A stretch of 64,000 bases of DNA from Chaetoderma sp. LZ-2023a. Lineage: Eukaryota; Mollusca; Caudofoveata; Chaetodermatida; Chaetodermatidae. This document shows, piece by piece, positions 30,764 to 42,684 of the stretch. The first letter of the stretch is position 1. The number at the start of each line of letters is the position of its first letter. The position numbers and the translations under genes were made by a program. Location: the NCBI GenBank assembly GCA_034401795.1, contig CM067363.1, positions 30,494,855 through 30,558,854 of the forward strand. The letters are read 5' to 3'. The notes beneath the pieces are model-generated. The model was not told the DNA's origin. It was given only the letters and a program-made list of their open reading frames with translations, and searched no databases.

Positions 30764-30965
30764 AAAATGAGAATCTCTTTATGAATTAATCAAAAACAGA
30801 GTTCACCCACAAATACCTCTCCTCAAAGCGTGACGCTAAAAAAATGACGATCCACTTCCGTACTTCGTGGCGGTGAACCATGGAGGAAAAGTCAAATCCT
30901 GGGATCGCTACTCTGCAATACTGCTGACATTCCTGAAGGCTTCGTCATGGGAAACATATAGTCCA
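30764..30965 (+). mobile_element. LINE-A fragment
   Basis: GAGAATCTCTTTATGAAT, ACAGAGTTCACCCACA, ACGATCCACTTCCGT and CATGGGAAACATA match 8118-8305 of LINE-A copy 1. It covers the region just after the YADD box only. Confidence 0.8.
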
Positions 30966-31590
30966 TGAGCTAGTTGCGGAAGATTTCACCCCATTTCACC
31001 CAGACGGTTTGACCTCTTGAAGTTACTTAGCTACCTAAGTCATCCACAAAAATGTTTGTCAGCTGCTACCCTGTTGGTGGGTGCGACCCCGCGAGCCAAT
31101 GAAAAAGCCCCTCCTGGGGGTTGTATTTAGCCTATCTAATACATGGACAAAACATTGTCAAATCACAGTATCATGGGAAAAATGGAAAGGTTTACCTAAT
31201 TTCAGGGTGGGGGGGGGGGGGGGGGGGTGCGGTCAGACTCCCTACGCAGTCCCAAAATGGGGTTAATTTACCCCCATGAGCTACATGGAGCACATTTTGT
31301 CAAAGCAAAGTAGTGCGGTGGTAGATTGCAAAATGATCAAAATTACGATATTTCTGAGTGTAAAGGTGTGGTCAGATCAAAGAGCCGGAACGGGATCATT
31401 TACCTATTAAGCTGCACTAATACATATTATACATATTAAGACAAGGAAGTATGATAGCAGATAACACAAAGCTGGATACGGAACGGCCACTCCGGATTCG
31501 CTCAAAGCACGCCCCCACCCCACACCTCTGGGTAGGATAGTATGCGTATATAAGCCCATGAGAGGTTTTCGTTAAAATCAAGTCCGATTA
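30966..31590. other. No gene; G-run and a possible TATA
   Basis: A G-run of about 20 occurs at 31206-31227. GTATATAAGCCCATGAGAGG near 31547 looks TATA-like, but no frame follows. Confidence 0.4.
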
Positions 31591-32042
31591 AGCGCGTGGT
31601 GCGCATGCGCGCGCGTCAGAGCCTCCCTGACAACACGTCACAGAATTGGAAGCAAGTGCATGCCTATAGTGTACCGAGTAGGTACTCTTAAAAGTCTTGT
31701 TCGATTCTCGTTGTTCTTGGTACCGAGCAGGACCAGAATAAAACGAGCTTTCTAAAACTGTTAACCGTTTCAAAATCGGCCCAGAAATGGCTGAGTTATC
31801 CGCCAAAAAACCGTTAAATTATCTTCAAAATATTGCTTTTGACGTCCTAATCGCGTGTATGCATAAATAGATCTAGAATGTTCTAGAATAACCCGTGACG
31901 CAGATACCGCCATCTTTGTTTACCGCGTATCGCGCGCGTTGCACTATGGGACTGTTTGGGGGCAGTCGATCGTGCAGGCATAAACAAACGCACGTGAATG
32001 TATGGTTTTATGCTCATATCATCCAAAAATTACTTCTGCATG
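31591..32042. other. No gene recognised
   Basis: GC-rich patches (GCGCATGCGCGCGCGTC near 31604, ATCGCGCGCGTTGC near 31928). The frames are short and lack motifs. Confidence 0.4.
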
Positions 32043-32220
32043 CAGTGGTCTTGAGAAATGTCTATTTACAGACCAAGGGAAGAATATTTTGGAAAATTTA
32101 CCATTGGAATGACTGGCTCGATAACCGAGCCAGTCATTTCAGTGGTAAATTTTCAAAAATGGTCTTGTCTTGGTCTGCAAATGGACATTTTCCTTGAGAA
32201 TTTGAGGGTTAAAGGGTTAA
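32043..32220. mobile_element. Fold-back element copy, best-preserved centre
   Basis: GTGGTCTTGAGAAATGTC, GAAAATTTACCATTGGAATG, ACTGGCTCGATAACCGAGCC, AGTCATTTCAGTGGTAAATT, TTCAAAAATGGTCTTG, then TTAAAGGGTTAA. The central stem is perfect over GACTGGCTCG / CGAGCCAGTC. Confidence 0.85.
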
Positions 32221-33560
32221 ACAGAATTGACCTTCTCCGAAAGTCTCCCTTGCCCCACCCATGCAGCTTATGACCCCCCGGGCTGGATTCATGAGACATA
32301 CTTAAGCAGAGGAACATGCATAATGATTAAGTGTAACTTACAAATGCAGCATTGTGATTGGGCCATAGCTGATTGTCTACTTTACACAAGGTATACGTTA
32401 GGTATGCTTCGTGAATATGTAACACCCCCACCCCACCTGCCCACCCATTCATGGACACTACATATATATTATTTACAAAACAGACACCTACACATCGCAG
32501 GATTATAGTATGACTCATCAGAACAGTCATTCCTGAAATCTTGATTATTCTACCCCACCCCCTACCCACTAGCAACAACACCCTACCCAAACACACATTA
32601 TTATTTATTAACTATCTATGGCAATATATGAATAAATAAATGTCGAAATTTCGTCATTCTTGGCTCAAGTCTTCCTAAGACATCCTCTAGCTATTTGATG
32701 TTTAAAAATCAATCATTTCAGGTGATTTAAGATCGTTTTTTAAATAATTTATTTGAAATTGGCTGGAGAACGCACCCCACCCCCATATAATCAATGCAAT
32801 TCATTGAAAAATCAGGAAATAATACACACGTTTGGGAGCGCCTTTGTGCGTATACTGTTCGTCAATCTCCCCCCTAAATTTGCTTAAATGTCCAATTTTC
32901 CCCCAAAAATATTCCAAGCCCCTTTTTTCTGCTTAGGGCCCCAAAAGAAAACCTTTTCACGGCGCTTATGCTTTTAAGATTGTAGGCTACTCCTGTCCTA
33001 TATACTGTTCGTCAATCTATTTAGGAAATCCGCTTTACGCGCCATGATGAAAAAAGCTGCATAATTAAAATATAGTTTTTAATAATTTAATTTTAAATAA
33101 ATAATGCATGTTTTGTGAAGCAAACTCAACAATTATATTTAAAAATCTGGCAATAATGTCAGCGCTGAAAGATCGCCGGCGGCAAATACTGTTCGTCAGT
33201 CTCTCCCCCGGAATGCGTATTTAGCGTTCATTTTCAGTTTATTTGTATCTAATATATGAGTAGGGTACGTGTATATTTTAGTTAAGTATCTCAATATAAT
33301 TGTATTCGCTTTAAAATACGTGTCGTGGAATCTCTCCCCTATTCATTCATAGGGGGAGAGAAAGACGATATAGCCATTACTACAACCGACGTTAGGGGTC
33401 GACGTCCTTTTAATACACACTGCCCCCAAACGCTCCCTCAATGCAATGCGCTTCGAAAGTTCGCACGAGTCACGTGGTTAAAATCGGTCATCTGCGAAAC
33501 GGGTTATGTGGTAAATAAGTCACTGCTCTAGCTGCACGCTGATTGGCTATTGCTCGGCCG
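32221..33560. other. No gene; a repeated 17-base motif
   Basis: ATACTGTTCGTCAATCT occurs at about 32859 and 33002, and ATACTGTTCGTCAGTCT at about 33186, each followed by a different sequence, two of them by C-runs. No coding frame is recognisable. 33340-33360 holds a short stem CTCCCCTATTC/ATAGGGGGAG. Confidence 0.5.
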
Positions 33561-36039
33561 CTGATTGGCTGAGCCATCTGCCTCTGACGCCACGAGTAGT
33601 ATAAATGGGTGAAAAATCGAGAATCCGGAGCATCACCGGGGTGGAAGCCGGCCCGCACAGGACCTCTGGACCATCAGGAGGATCCGATGAGTAACTGCTG
33701 ACCTACAAGTGATTCTCACATCTACCAGTGTCTCACGGATCCAAGCACATCCGCGGTGGTAGGACGTCCTCGGCTTCCGGCAGTTTTTGGATACTCCCGG
33801 ACGGCCATCCGGGGGGTAATAAACATAAATTTAAAGTTAGACCTTCCACATCCAGACTTTCCTAAGGGAACCTCTGCGGAAAGGGCCGTGCGGCCCCGGG
33901 ATGTAATTCTATGGAATGTAGAGCTGCGGTGATTCTTGGTGGATGACCCGCCGGATCTGTCAACCACACTGAAAAGTAGACTTCAACCCCCGCACTGCAT
34001 GCCATGTGTGTTTTAATTAACTTTTTGACCACAGTCTGGTGGAACTTTGCTGGATGCGCCGCAAGAGCTATGTGACGCATCCCGCACTGTGTGCGAATTT
34101 ATGTAACTGCCTAATATTATATACAGCCCTCTCTGTTAATGGGCACACCTCAACTCTATTACTTCCGTCGCCGCACGGATAACTTTCTCACTTCCGTATA
34201 AATCGTATACTAGTTGCCAAGATTATCTAATAGACATTTCTTCACTGCTTTGTTTCACTGTCCTGCGTGTGTACCGTGTCTACCCTGTCTAGAGGAGTCA
34301 GCTTGCGGAGAACAGCCTGCGGAACAAGCTGCGGAAATCTCTCCAGCTTCAGAGAACGTGTCGACTCGCACTATGAATATGTTAGCGCCTCAATTTCAGT
34401 AATATAGTAGCCTGTTCCGTACCGATGACTATGAGGTACTCAAGTAACTATACTATTGTACATTTAATTATTATTTCCGTATTTGGTACTGATGACTAAT
34501 AGGTACCTTTCCGGGCGTAGGACCGCAATTTATAATTTCTTTATTACTGTGAATATTATCCTTGTTTACTGTGGTGCTTTCAACTAGCCCCACCATCTAA
34601 GTTTATCAGTCTACGATACTTTATTACTTAATTTAATTATAATCTACTTATTGCATTGGTTAGTTGTATATGGCAGATGGCCATCCAGTTAATATGTTTT
34701 GTTTAATTGTAGAAAACTTTGGACCGTAGTACGCTAGGAAATACTATACAGCGACATTTATATCCGCATCACTTATTCCATTCATCACCAATTTTACACT
34801 GAGGTCGCTGACCGTGCTCTAATTGTTTGAGCCCGGCATGTTACCGACTAACCTTACTATTCAGCTTGATAGGATAGGTTAAAGTGGTTAGGGACAATTT
34901 CTTCGTTGGAGACATACAGTGTATGTCTTTTCCGGTTGTTGCGGTAATGTAGCCCCGCACTCTGGCAAGGTTGTGTAAAATTTGCCAATTACCTATAGGA
35001 CCTCATATATATCAAGTTATTGTCTCTTTCCACGATCCACCAACCGTATGGCTTTATAATTGTTTGGACTCCCGACCAGCATGTTGATCGGATCTGACCT
35101 TGGGAAACTAGACCTTGGGAAACTAGCGGAGGTTTCCGAGCAGTGATGGTTAAAGTGCTGATTTACATACATCCCCCCACCTCGTATCTTCAGATACTTG
35201 TTAGTTAAATAACTCTGCCAACGAAGGAAGCACTGCGAAAACATATAGTTATAAATATGAGTTAGTCAATTTACCGGCCCGCAGTGCATATTCGGGCATA
35301 TTGGAATTTAACCATAACGACAGGTCAACTGTTAGACCCGTAGCACGCAGTGATGGACGAGATGCGGATCGCCATCCAATTCATTGGCGTGTCTGGATAA
35401 AGTGTTGGAGCTCGTCACGCCCTCACAGGAAGGATGCTCGCGATGGAAATCATTCTCTCCACCCCCACCATAAAGACATGTTAGTAATCAAACTTGCTTG
35501 TGTGAAACGTAGCCATTGTCCAGGTGATGTTTTACGTGGTTGCGGAGCAGGATAGCCAGATTTTCATCGAATTCGGATGCCTTGTGTCGTAACATGTACG
35601 CATACTGTCCTTGAAGGTAGATGCTATTCCAAAGTGGCCCACGAGAAGCTGAGCGTATGCGCCCATTGGACAACTGTATCTAAAGATAGGTAGGAATCCC
35701 TGCCACTTGCGGCCAAAGCTAGTTTCCGTTTCTAACAACTAATCGGTAGGTTAGACTGTAGCAGAAGGCCCGCATAAATAAAGCGCATCTACCAATACAG
35801 TATCTTTGGAAACTACATAAGACGGTGACCTGGGAATTCTTCGGAAATCGTTCGTCCCGTCTTCACGTAAACCTGTGTGCAGCACCTTAACAGTAGCTTC
35901 ACTAGGATTTTCAGCACTTAACATTTTCTGTTGAACAAAAGAGTGGCCCTTTTTGCCAGCTCTTTTCCTCCACTTCGGCATTGAAGGAATTTTCCAGTGA
36001 TAGAGGCCTGCGCGAGACACTTTCCTCTTGCAACAACAA

Positions 36040-36040
36040 G

Positions 36041-36092
<52 letters not shown>

Positions 36093-36096
36093 TGTG
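36040..36096. repeat. (CGTG)n microsatellite
   Basis: About 14 GTGC/CGTG repeats. The Cys-Val-Arg-Ala frame here is an artefact. Confidence 0.95.
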
Positions 36097-36324
36097 TGGT
36101 ATATTAGCTTATATTAAGCTACTTAGTGACTTCGTTGCGGATGCTTCTCTTGCGGGGATACCTCTGCGGATTCACGACCCTGCGTGGTACCTCCGGCGAC
36201 CCCGCGTAGAAAGAACACCCGCTAGCTCTATATTGTGTATTATTGTGTGCTCATTTCCTGTCAAATGATTCACCTTGTTTGTATAGTATATATTAACATT
36301 TCTACTGTTTTAATTACAAATTAT

Positions 36325-36460
36325 TCCATAACTCTAAATTAGTATGGATAGACATACCGGTGACACTAATAGTTGGGACGAGACCGTGTGGTTCAATCTT
36401 GGCGGCAATGGTCGCACGGCCCCACTGGAACATCAGTGTTCCACCGGCTCTAGAAGTCGG
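36325..36460 (+). repeat. Repeat unit shared with 26-160
   Basis: Second copy of the unit at the start of the window. Frame 36344-36595 opens with MDRHTGDTNSW and DETVWFNLGGNG and continues for 83 residues without recognisable domains. Confidence 0.6.
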
Positions 36461-36600
36461 TCATTGTATTTCTCGGAGAGACGTCATATGGGTTCCGCAA
36501 CCCCGAGATCCACAGCTAACCAGCCATCCTGGTCATCGTGCACGTGCGGTGTGATGGGCGGAAATCTACTAGAGGATCAGTACGTGCCCCCGTGAGCTAC

Positions 36601-36974
36601 ACATGCATGCGTGTGCGCGCGTGCTGTTTGATTCACCCCATCCCCTACGGTTACACCCCACCCGTACCTACAGGATTCAGGTTATTTCTGATGTAACCTT
36701 ATTCCCAAACGCCATAGCTTGTTTTTATATTGTTGGTTCTTTTACGTAAAATGGTCTTTTAAGGGGAGATACCCTTCTGTGCACCACCGTTGAAGTAAAT
36801 AAGTGAAACATTTGCTAAAATGGTCAAATAACGTAGGAATTCACACCAAATTTACTCAAAGTCCTTCATTGCTTACCGTCTGTATCACTCACTCCTCAAG
36901 TCACCACTCTCTGCAAACATCTACCGATTTTTGAGAAGCAACACCGTCAAACCATAGCACTCGCCAACAACAAT
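36601..36974. other. No gene recognised
   Basis: GCGTGTGCGCGCGTGC near 36609, then plain AT-rich sequence. No frame. Confidence 0.45.
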
Positions 36975-37353
36975 TGACATTGCTAGAGTAATGACGTCAT
37001 AATCAGCTAAGCTGAATGTAGGATGACGTCATAATCATCACGTCATAAATGATTATATACGGTCTTTAACTCTTAATAGTCCGACACGTTGTACAAATTG
37101 TATGTATCTACTATTTAATAAACATGCTGTTGAATATTTTGAAACTAATTTGACTTGGTACTGTCGCTGCAATAGGCAGCAACAGCACCCAGTTAAATTA
37201 GTTTCAAAATATTCAACAGCTTACCTGTAGAGTTTTCTGGAAATTGATAGTCAAGTTCAGAAATTGATCGATCCCAACATGATCGAGGCGTGGGCGGAGC
37301 TTAGCCAGAGATGGGGTGGGGGTGGGCATAACTAAGAATGGAAAGGTCCACTG
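36975..37353 (-). mobile_element. Hairpin MITE copy, reverse, near full length
   Basis: AATGACGTCATAATCAGC (36991), GGATGACGTCATAATCATC, GTCCGACACGTTGTACAA, TTTAATAAACATGCTGTTG, hairpin (37131-37223), ATTGATCGATCCCAACATG, GGGCGGAGCTTAGCCAGAG and end AATGGAAAGGTCCACTG. Confidence 0.9.
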
Positions 37354-37607
37354 TGCTCATTCCATCCACATTCAAGTGGCGTTATTGCTGATTGGCTGCA
37401 TCTTGTTGAAGATAGCCACCGCCTAGCAATGAGATGAGTACGTTTGATCTTCTGTAAGCATTCTCGAGAACAGTCACATAAGATATAGATGGAAACTGGA
37501 TTGCAAACCATCAACGCATATAGATACACCGGTGTAAAACAAATGCATACAGCAGTTGACGCATCATTTTGCAACTCTCTCTCAGCAAATTAAATTAAAA
37601 GATAAAC

Positions 37608-37690
37608 TAGTGTTCATTTTTCAACAAATTTGGTGGGAGATGGTGCTGTCGTAGACAGCAACATCTTCCACCAAAATTGTTGAAAAATGT
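37608..37690. repeat. Orphan hairpin of unrelated sequence
   Basis: GTGTTCATTTTTCAACAAAT, TTGGTGGGAGATGGTGCTGTC, a four-base loop region, then GACAGCAACATCTTCCACCA and AATTGTTGAAAAATGTACAC. The stem is about 38 bp with few mismatches. Its centre (GCTGTC..GACAGC) recalls the MITE hairpin centre (GCTGCC..GGCAGC), but the arms are different. Confidence 0.85.
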
Positions 37691-37699
37691 ACACCAGTT

Positions 37700-37980
37700 T
37701 CTGTGATGTTGACAAAGTAAAAGATAGAATATTGATATCAGAGTGATAAGGGTTAACGGTAACTGCAAGGTAAAGCCACTGAAGCTACAAGAGAAAAACC
37801 GTGAAGCGCAGGAAGCTTTTTAGCATGCTGGGCTGTGAAACAGAAGTCGGCGAAACACGATTGTTCATATAGAAATGTGTCTGTGAGATGTATGGCGAAA
37901 AGAAGTTATCGTCAGTCGATGAAATCTATCAGCAGATTTTCGTGGACAAATACAGGCCTACCTAGAGAAGAGCATCTTGA
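37700..37980. other. No gene recognised
   Basis: Spacer of about 280 bases with a short plus frame (37835-38104) that runs into the MITE at 37985. No motif. Confidence 0.4.
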
Positions 37981-37984
37981 GGAA

Positions 37985-38350
37985 AGTGATGAGGAAGCAA
38001 TTAAAAATTGTCCATCTCTAGCCACACGTCGCCGTGTTGGGATTGATCGATCCCCTAATACCCTGACTATCAATTTCCTGAAAACTATGCAGTTAAGTTG
38101 TTGAATATGTTGTAACTAAATTTACTGCGTGCTGTCGCTGCCTATCGCCGGTCAAATTAGTTTCAAAATATTCAACAGCATGTTTCTTAAATAGAAAAAA
38201 CATACAATTCGTACAACATGTCGGACTATTTTAAAGCGATAAAGACAGACGTAATCCAATCGTTCATGACGTCATGATTACGACGTCAGCATACACGTCG
38301 CGTAGTTTGTTATGACGTCATATAATTGAGTGAGGAAATGGATTCATGAA
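37985..38350 (+). mobile_element. Hairpin MITE copy, decayed
   Basis: GTTGGGATTGATCGATCCCC, CAATTTCCTGAAAACTATGC, a hairpin with a shortened second half, GTTTCTTAAATAGAAAAAAC, ACAATTCGTACAACATG, CATGACGTCATGATTACGAC and TTATGACGTCATATAATTG. Confidence 0.8.
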
Positions 38351-38864
38351 TTCCCACGTCATTTTACCATTTCAGCAAGTGTGTCACTTATTTATTTTAA
38401 CGGCGATACACGGAGGAGTATCTCGCTTTAAAGGATCATTCTTACAAAAAAATAACCTATATAAAAACAAGACATGGCGTTTGGGAAATAAGATTACATC
38501 ACACATAATGAAGTAACCAGCATCTGTTAGGTGCTGGATGATGTGGGCGTGCAGCGCGGATATGGGGGGGGGGGGGGGGGAGACAAGCTGCTTGTCTGTA
38601 AGGATATAAGTACGTTATTCTACACGCACACTCACGCGCGCGAATCCATGCACGCGCATACCAACAAAAAGAGCTTTCTGCATGACTGACAGTTTATGGT
38701 TTAGTTTATTTTAGATTAACTTCTTTTGAAGTATATGAAATACAATATACTGTTTATATACAATATAATATTTCATTAAATAAACAGTAATAATATGATT
38801 CAGATCATATATGAGTTTTAGATATATACAGTATGCTACAAATATGTTGAAAAATCAATAGAGG
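38351..38864. other. No gene; G-run
   Basis: A G-run of about 18 at 38564-38581, then a CA/CG-rich stretch (CACGCACACTCACGCGCGCG) and AT-rich sequence. Confidence 0.5.
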
Positions 38865-39230
38865 GATCGGTTTCTAGTCAGACCCCGCCTTTTTCCAGCC
38901 AAGCTCCACCCATCCTTTATTCGTGTGGAATCTGTTTAAAACCTTGAATTCCTAGAACCTTAAGTTTCGGGGTAACTAGATGCAAGCTGTTCAATATTTT
39001 GAAACTAACATGACTGGGGCCGTTCCCGCAATAGCTCAAATTCGCACCAAAACGCCAAGCAAAATGTTTTTTCTAATTGTATATTTCCAAGGACAAACAA
39101 TTTATTCACTTTACTGACTTATCGGTGTTCAAGACAGAGCTAAGTGACGTCCTATTGACTGTGACATCAGCCTCCGTGTGGCTTAATGGATTTTGGTATC
39201 AGATACTTGAGTGACAGATCGGATCCCTCA
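38865..39230 (+). mobile_element. Diverged hairpin MITE relative
   Basis: CCAGCCAAGCTCCACCCATC, GCAAGCTGTTCAATATTTTG, AAACTAACATGACTGGGGCC, then GTGACGTCCTATTGACTGTG. The half hairpin and arms match weakly; it is an older subfamily. Similar to 45450-45820. Confidence 0.6.
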
Positions 39231-39456
39231 ATTACTAACAAAATTATATTTATACAAGTCGTATCAGTAGATTCTCATTACTCAACACAGTGAGCTACTC
39301 ATACAGCAATTCCGCTTTTTCATTTTGCACAATAAATATGTAACAGTACAGTAACCCGTGTCATTCATCATCTTCACCATGACCAACATCAGATGCCTGA
39401 ACCATGCCAGTAATATCTTACATTGGTTATTAAAGGCCTCTTAGACAATGCATTAC

Positions 39457-39800
39457 AGGTACATATTTACACCAGAATGCCCGGAGGCAAAAATGCCGGA
39501 ACAGTACTATTCCCGAGACCCACATTGAGCGTCCATGTGCAACGGAACGAAACGAATCCCAACACATGACAATGTCACCACACACAAACCAATACAATTC
39601 CTGCAACCGTGAATCTGAGTCAGAGACAAGAGTCTCGAATTCAACTCAACGGCCAAAACAAAACGTACAAATTCATGCGGTTTGAAACCCTCATATGCCA
39701 AGACCCATATGTTCCCATTACAATGAGGTACACAATTTATGCCCAAGAAGAACACAACTTCAACAACTCTGTGTCTGTGCAAATAGTAGTGGTGATAAAT
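39457..39800 (+). mobile_element. Diverged relative of the piggyBac-like MITE
   Basis: AGGTACATATTTACACCAGA (compare AGGTGCATATTCACACCAGA at 11768), ACGGAACGAAACGAATCCCA and later TTGAAACCCTCATATGCCAA and CCCATTACAATGAGGTACAC align with the two arms of 11768-12113. The differences are mostly C here where that copy has T. The right terminal repeat is not clear. The rest of 39231-39960 holds no gene. Confidence 0.55.
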
Positions 39801-39959
39801 TTTCTCCCTGCCTCATACCTGTTTAACGTCAAAAATGCAGAGATTAAGCTTTTTGCAGAATCCCTAATACACGATTTAGTTCCATTATACATGTTAAATA
39901 TTAATACAAACAGCTTTCAGATATTATTATTATTATTTGAGTTTCATCCATAAATATTA

Positions 39960-40873
39960 CCTATTTACACAATCAAATGTTTTCTTGTAATCTACAAAAG
40001 ACAAGTACAATCATTTCTGCTTTGTGCAAAAAATATGATCAGTTGTGGAATAACCCGCTCTGACCCCAGCCAGTTCCTCACAAATTAGTTGAATGGACTC
40101 GGCACACTTTGGCAATATGTTATTAGTTATGGACATAAACAGCTTGCAAAAAATAGTTGAGAAGAATGATGGCCCTACAGGTTTCGGGATCCGATGTGGG
40201 GGTCGTTATTTTTATATAGCGGTAAAATAATACCTTTGGTCCATTCTTCTGGAATATGACCAGATACTAGAATTACATTAAAAACTTTGGTATAAACGTG
40301 TAGCAATAGATTCCTGTAAAGGTTTTAGAAATTCATTGATTAGTTGGTCTGTTCCACAGGCTTTGTTGCTTTTAAGTTGTTTGATAGCTTTGATTGCCTC
40401 CTATTCCATAAACGGGTTATTTTTAAGGCCATTGTAACTTAGCTGCTAATAGGGGATAATCAATTTGGACATCACTTCTTCCGTCATCTCATTGAGCTTT
40501 TTGAAGTGATCGACTAATTTCTCTATTGGAATCTGCGCTTGTTTTGTGTGGTATTGCGTTGATGGCACGTTTAATATATTCCAAAATGACTTAGGTTCGC
40601 GTTGTTTTATACTGCACATTTTGATCGCGAAAGATTTGAAATATAGGTTATACTGCCTGTTTAGTTCTCTTTTAAAATCCGGGTTAAATAATACAAACTT
40701 GTTAAAAATACAAAATTGTCCCTACACTTTCTTGTTCCAGTCATTTATGTTGCCCGTTCTGGTATTAAAGTCGCCCATAATAATTATTGGTGTATCGTTT
40801 CCATCGTGCATAGAGCCAACCTCTTGTTTTATTTTGTCAAAGATTGAAATGTTTGAATACTGAGGTCTATGAT

Positions 40874-40950
<77 letters not shown>

Positions 40951-41210
40951 TTCCACAAAGCGCGTCATGTTCAATCAGATTTTAGGTAATTTAAAACCAT
41001 AAACTGTTTTCTGAGTCACGATCAAGGACGCTAATATATTCGTCTATTTCATGTTTGATTAGCAGAGCTATACCCCCGGATCTGCTTTTACCCTTCGTTC
41101 TGTTAACAATATAGCAAGTTTACCAGCTTATAATAATCGTGTCGTATTGACTTAATTTTGCTTTCGTTATACAGATTATATTCAGTAAAGTCCGGCCATA
41201 TCAAATTTTG
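39960..41210 (-). mobile_element. LINE-D (RTE-like) remnant
   Basis: Reverse LINE, heavily decayed. From the 5' side (high coordinates): KGKSRSGGIALLIKHE near 41085-41040 and a following [10 protein letters not shown] (endonuclease), MGDFNTRTGNINDWN at 40738-40790 (endonuclease catalytic loop), then near 40330-39985 the RT pieces GPSFFSTIFCKLFMSITNN, ILPKCAESIQLICEE, GVRAGYSTTDHIF and SFVDYKKTFDCVNR. The order SK---------GYST-D-IF and VDYKKAFD is typical of RTE-related elements. Many breaks; not active. A (TA)n run sits in the endonuclease part. Confidence 0.7.
40874..40948. repeat. (TA)n microsatellite
   Basis: About 37 TA repeats inside the LINE-D endonuclease region. Confidence 0.95.
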
Positions 41211-41540
41211 ACCGTAGGCAGCAAACATTTATTGAAAGGCATTCCAACAAACGTGTAGCCGCACCACAGTCAACACCTGCATTTCCATTTCCATTTGAGC
41301 ACCCTCGCCGATAGCACGAGCATCATCATCCTCACCATTTCGACCACCCTCACTATCGTCATTATCGCCTTCATAAACACCATCATCAGCAGCAGCGAGA
41401 ATAGTTGTAGTAGTATCGGCAGTGGTAATAGTGGTAGTCGTAACTGTAACAGTGTTAATCGCAGTAGCAACAGCAACGGCAGGTATAGCGATAGAGATAG
41501 TGGTAATAGCAGTAGTAGCAGCCTTAGCAATAACGATAGA
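41211..41540. other. Imperfect trinucleotide region, no gene
   Basis: Irregular AGTAGCAGC-like and TCATCATC stretches precede the pure (AGT)n block. Frames of S, T or V here are artefacts. Confidence 0.6.
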
Positions 41541-41544
41541 TGTA

Positions 41545-41694
<150 letters not shown>

Positions 41695-41727
41695 ACAGCA
41701 GCAGTTACTACCGCCATTCTAGTAGGT

Positions 41728-41790
41728 ATATTTCGTTAATATGTTATTATTAATTATGGTGGCAAACAGTTTGCAAAAACAGCTGAGAAG
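41728..41790 (-). mobile_element. Second scrap of LINE-D
   Basis: TTAATATGTTATTATTAATT and CAAACAGTTTGCAAAAACAG match 40114-40175 (ATATGTTATTAGTTATGG, AACAGCTTGCAAAAAATAG), with GCTGAGAAG after it. Confidence 0.6.
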
Positions 41791-41799
41791 CTAATCACA

Positions 41800-42297
41800 G
41801 TTTTTGCACTAGTTGCGGCTTTTGGTCCTGCGTTTATAGAAGCAACGAGAAGTGAATGAGATTGACTATTTCCACCAGATTGCAAGATAGTTATGTACAG
41901 AGTCACGAATCAAGATCGCTCGCTAAGAACGCCAGTACAACCAGTGAGTCATCATCTCGTCTAAAATGCCATTTTGGCCACCTTTTGTCAGTAAAGGGCG
42001 AAACAATATCCTATGACTTACAAAAGTATACACCTTTATCGAATATGTCAACAATGAAACAAAAATCAAAATAATAACTTACTTATGTATTACATTATTC
42101 GTAAAAAAGATTTAGGATAATACTGCGAGTGCGGGTGCGGGTGCCGATGTTCGAGACATGGCACCATTGTGCTTGGCATAGTACAGGTTTTAAAAAAAAA
42201 AATTTTGGGTAAATATTCGACACAGCCATAAAACCCAGTGAATAAATACAATTTAATTATTTTTATATTCGACAGACACTCAGCAAAATATAATCTA
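41800..42297. other. No gene recognised
   Basis: The frame at 41856-42074 has no motif. GCGAGTGCGGGTGCGGGTGC near 42126 is a small G-rich repeat. Confidence 0.4.
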
Positions 42298-42670
42298 ACC
42301 CTTTAGTTCTCTAATTTGTTCACACAGATTTCAAACATTTCTCTTATGAAATATCCAGTTGCAGACTGAGGATGCAATTTCAGAAAATTTACAATTTGTA
42401 ATGTCTGGCTCAATAAAGTGCAATTTTTATTGAAATAGTCTTATCTTGGCGAGCGAATTCGCTAAAGAAAATTTCAAGTTTTTCATAGAAAATTTCGGCT
42501 TGCATTTACAGAGCAAGAAATTATTTTTGAATATTTACCACCGGAGTGATCGGCTCGGTTATCGAGCCAGTCATTCCAGTGATAAATTTAAAAAAAAAAA
42601 ATCTCTTGGTCTACACATGGGCATTTCTCAAGGCCACTGCAGAAGCCGTTTTGGCCAGCTTGAGTATTAA
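42298..42670. mobile_element. Two overlapping fold-back copies
   Basis: A first copy starts TAACCCTTTAGTTCTC and is interrupted near 42440. A second has GAATATTTACCACCGGAGTG, ATCGGCTCGGTTATCGAGCC, AGTCATTCCAGTGATAAATT and AAGGCCACTGCAGAAGCCGT. Confidence 0.75.
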
Positions 42671-42684
42671 CCATGCCATATATT

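Larger units (their letters stand above)
33560..36600 (+). mobile_element. Possible fossil LTR-type leader region (tentative)
   Basis: TATAAATGG at about 33600 with two GATTGGCT boxes upstream, a long stretch without genes, and at 36342 the start of a short frame (MDRHTGDTNSWDETVWFNLG) shared with the repeat at 26-160. Such a layout could be an LTR with its leader and the first part of an element ORF. I cannot see a partner LTR or any recognisable gag or pol, so family and age are not stated. It looks broken. Confidence 0.2.

Noticed and set aside
31904-31945. CpG-rich patch as a promoter
   Set aside because: Too short and no gene follows in either direction.
40546-40863. Plus-strand frame of 105 codons
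   Set aside because: It is the antisense shadow of the LINE-D remnant.
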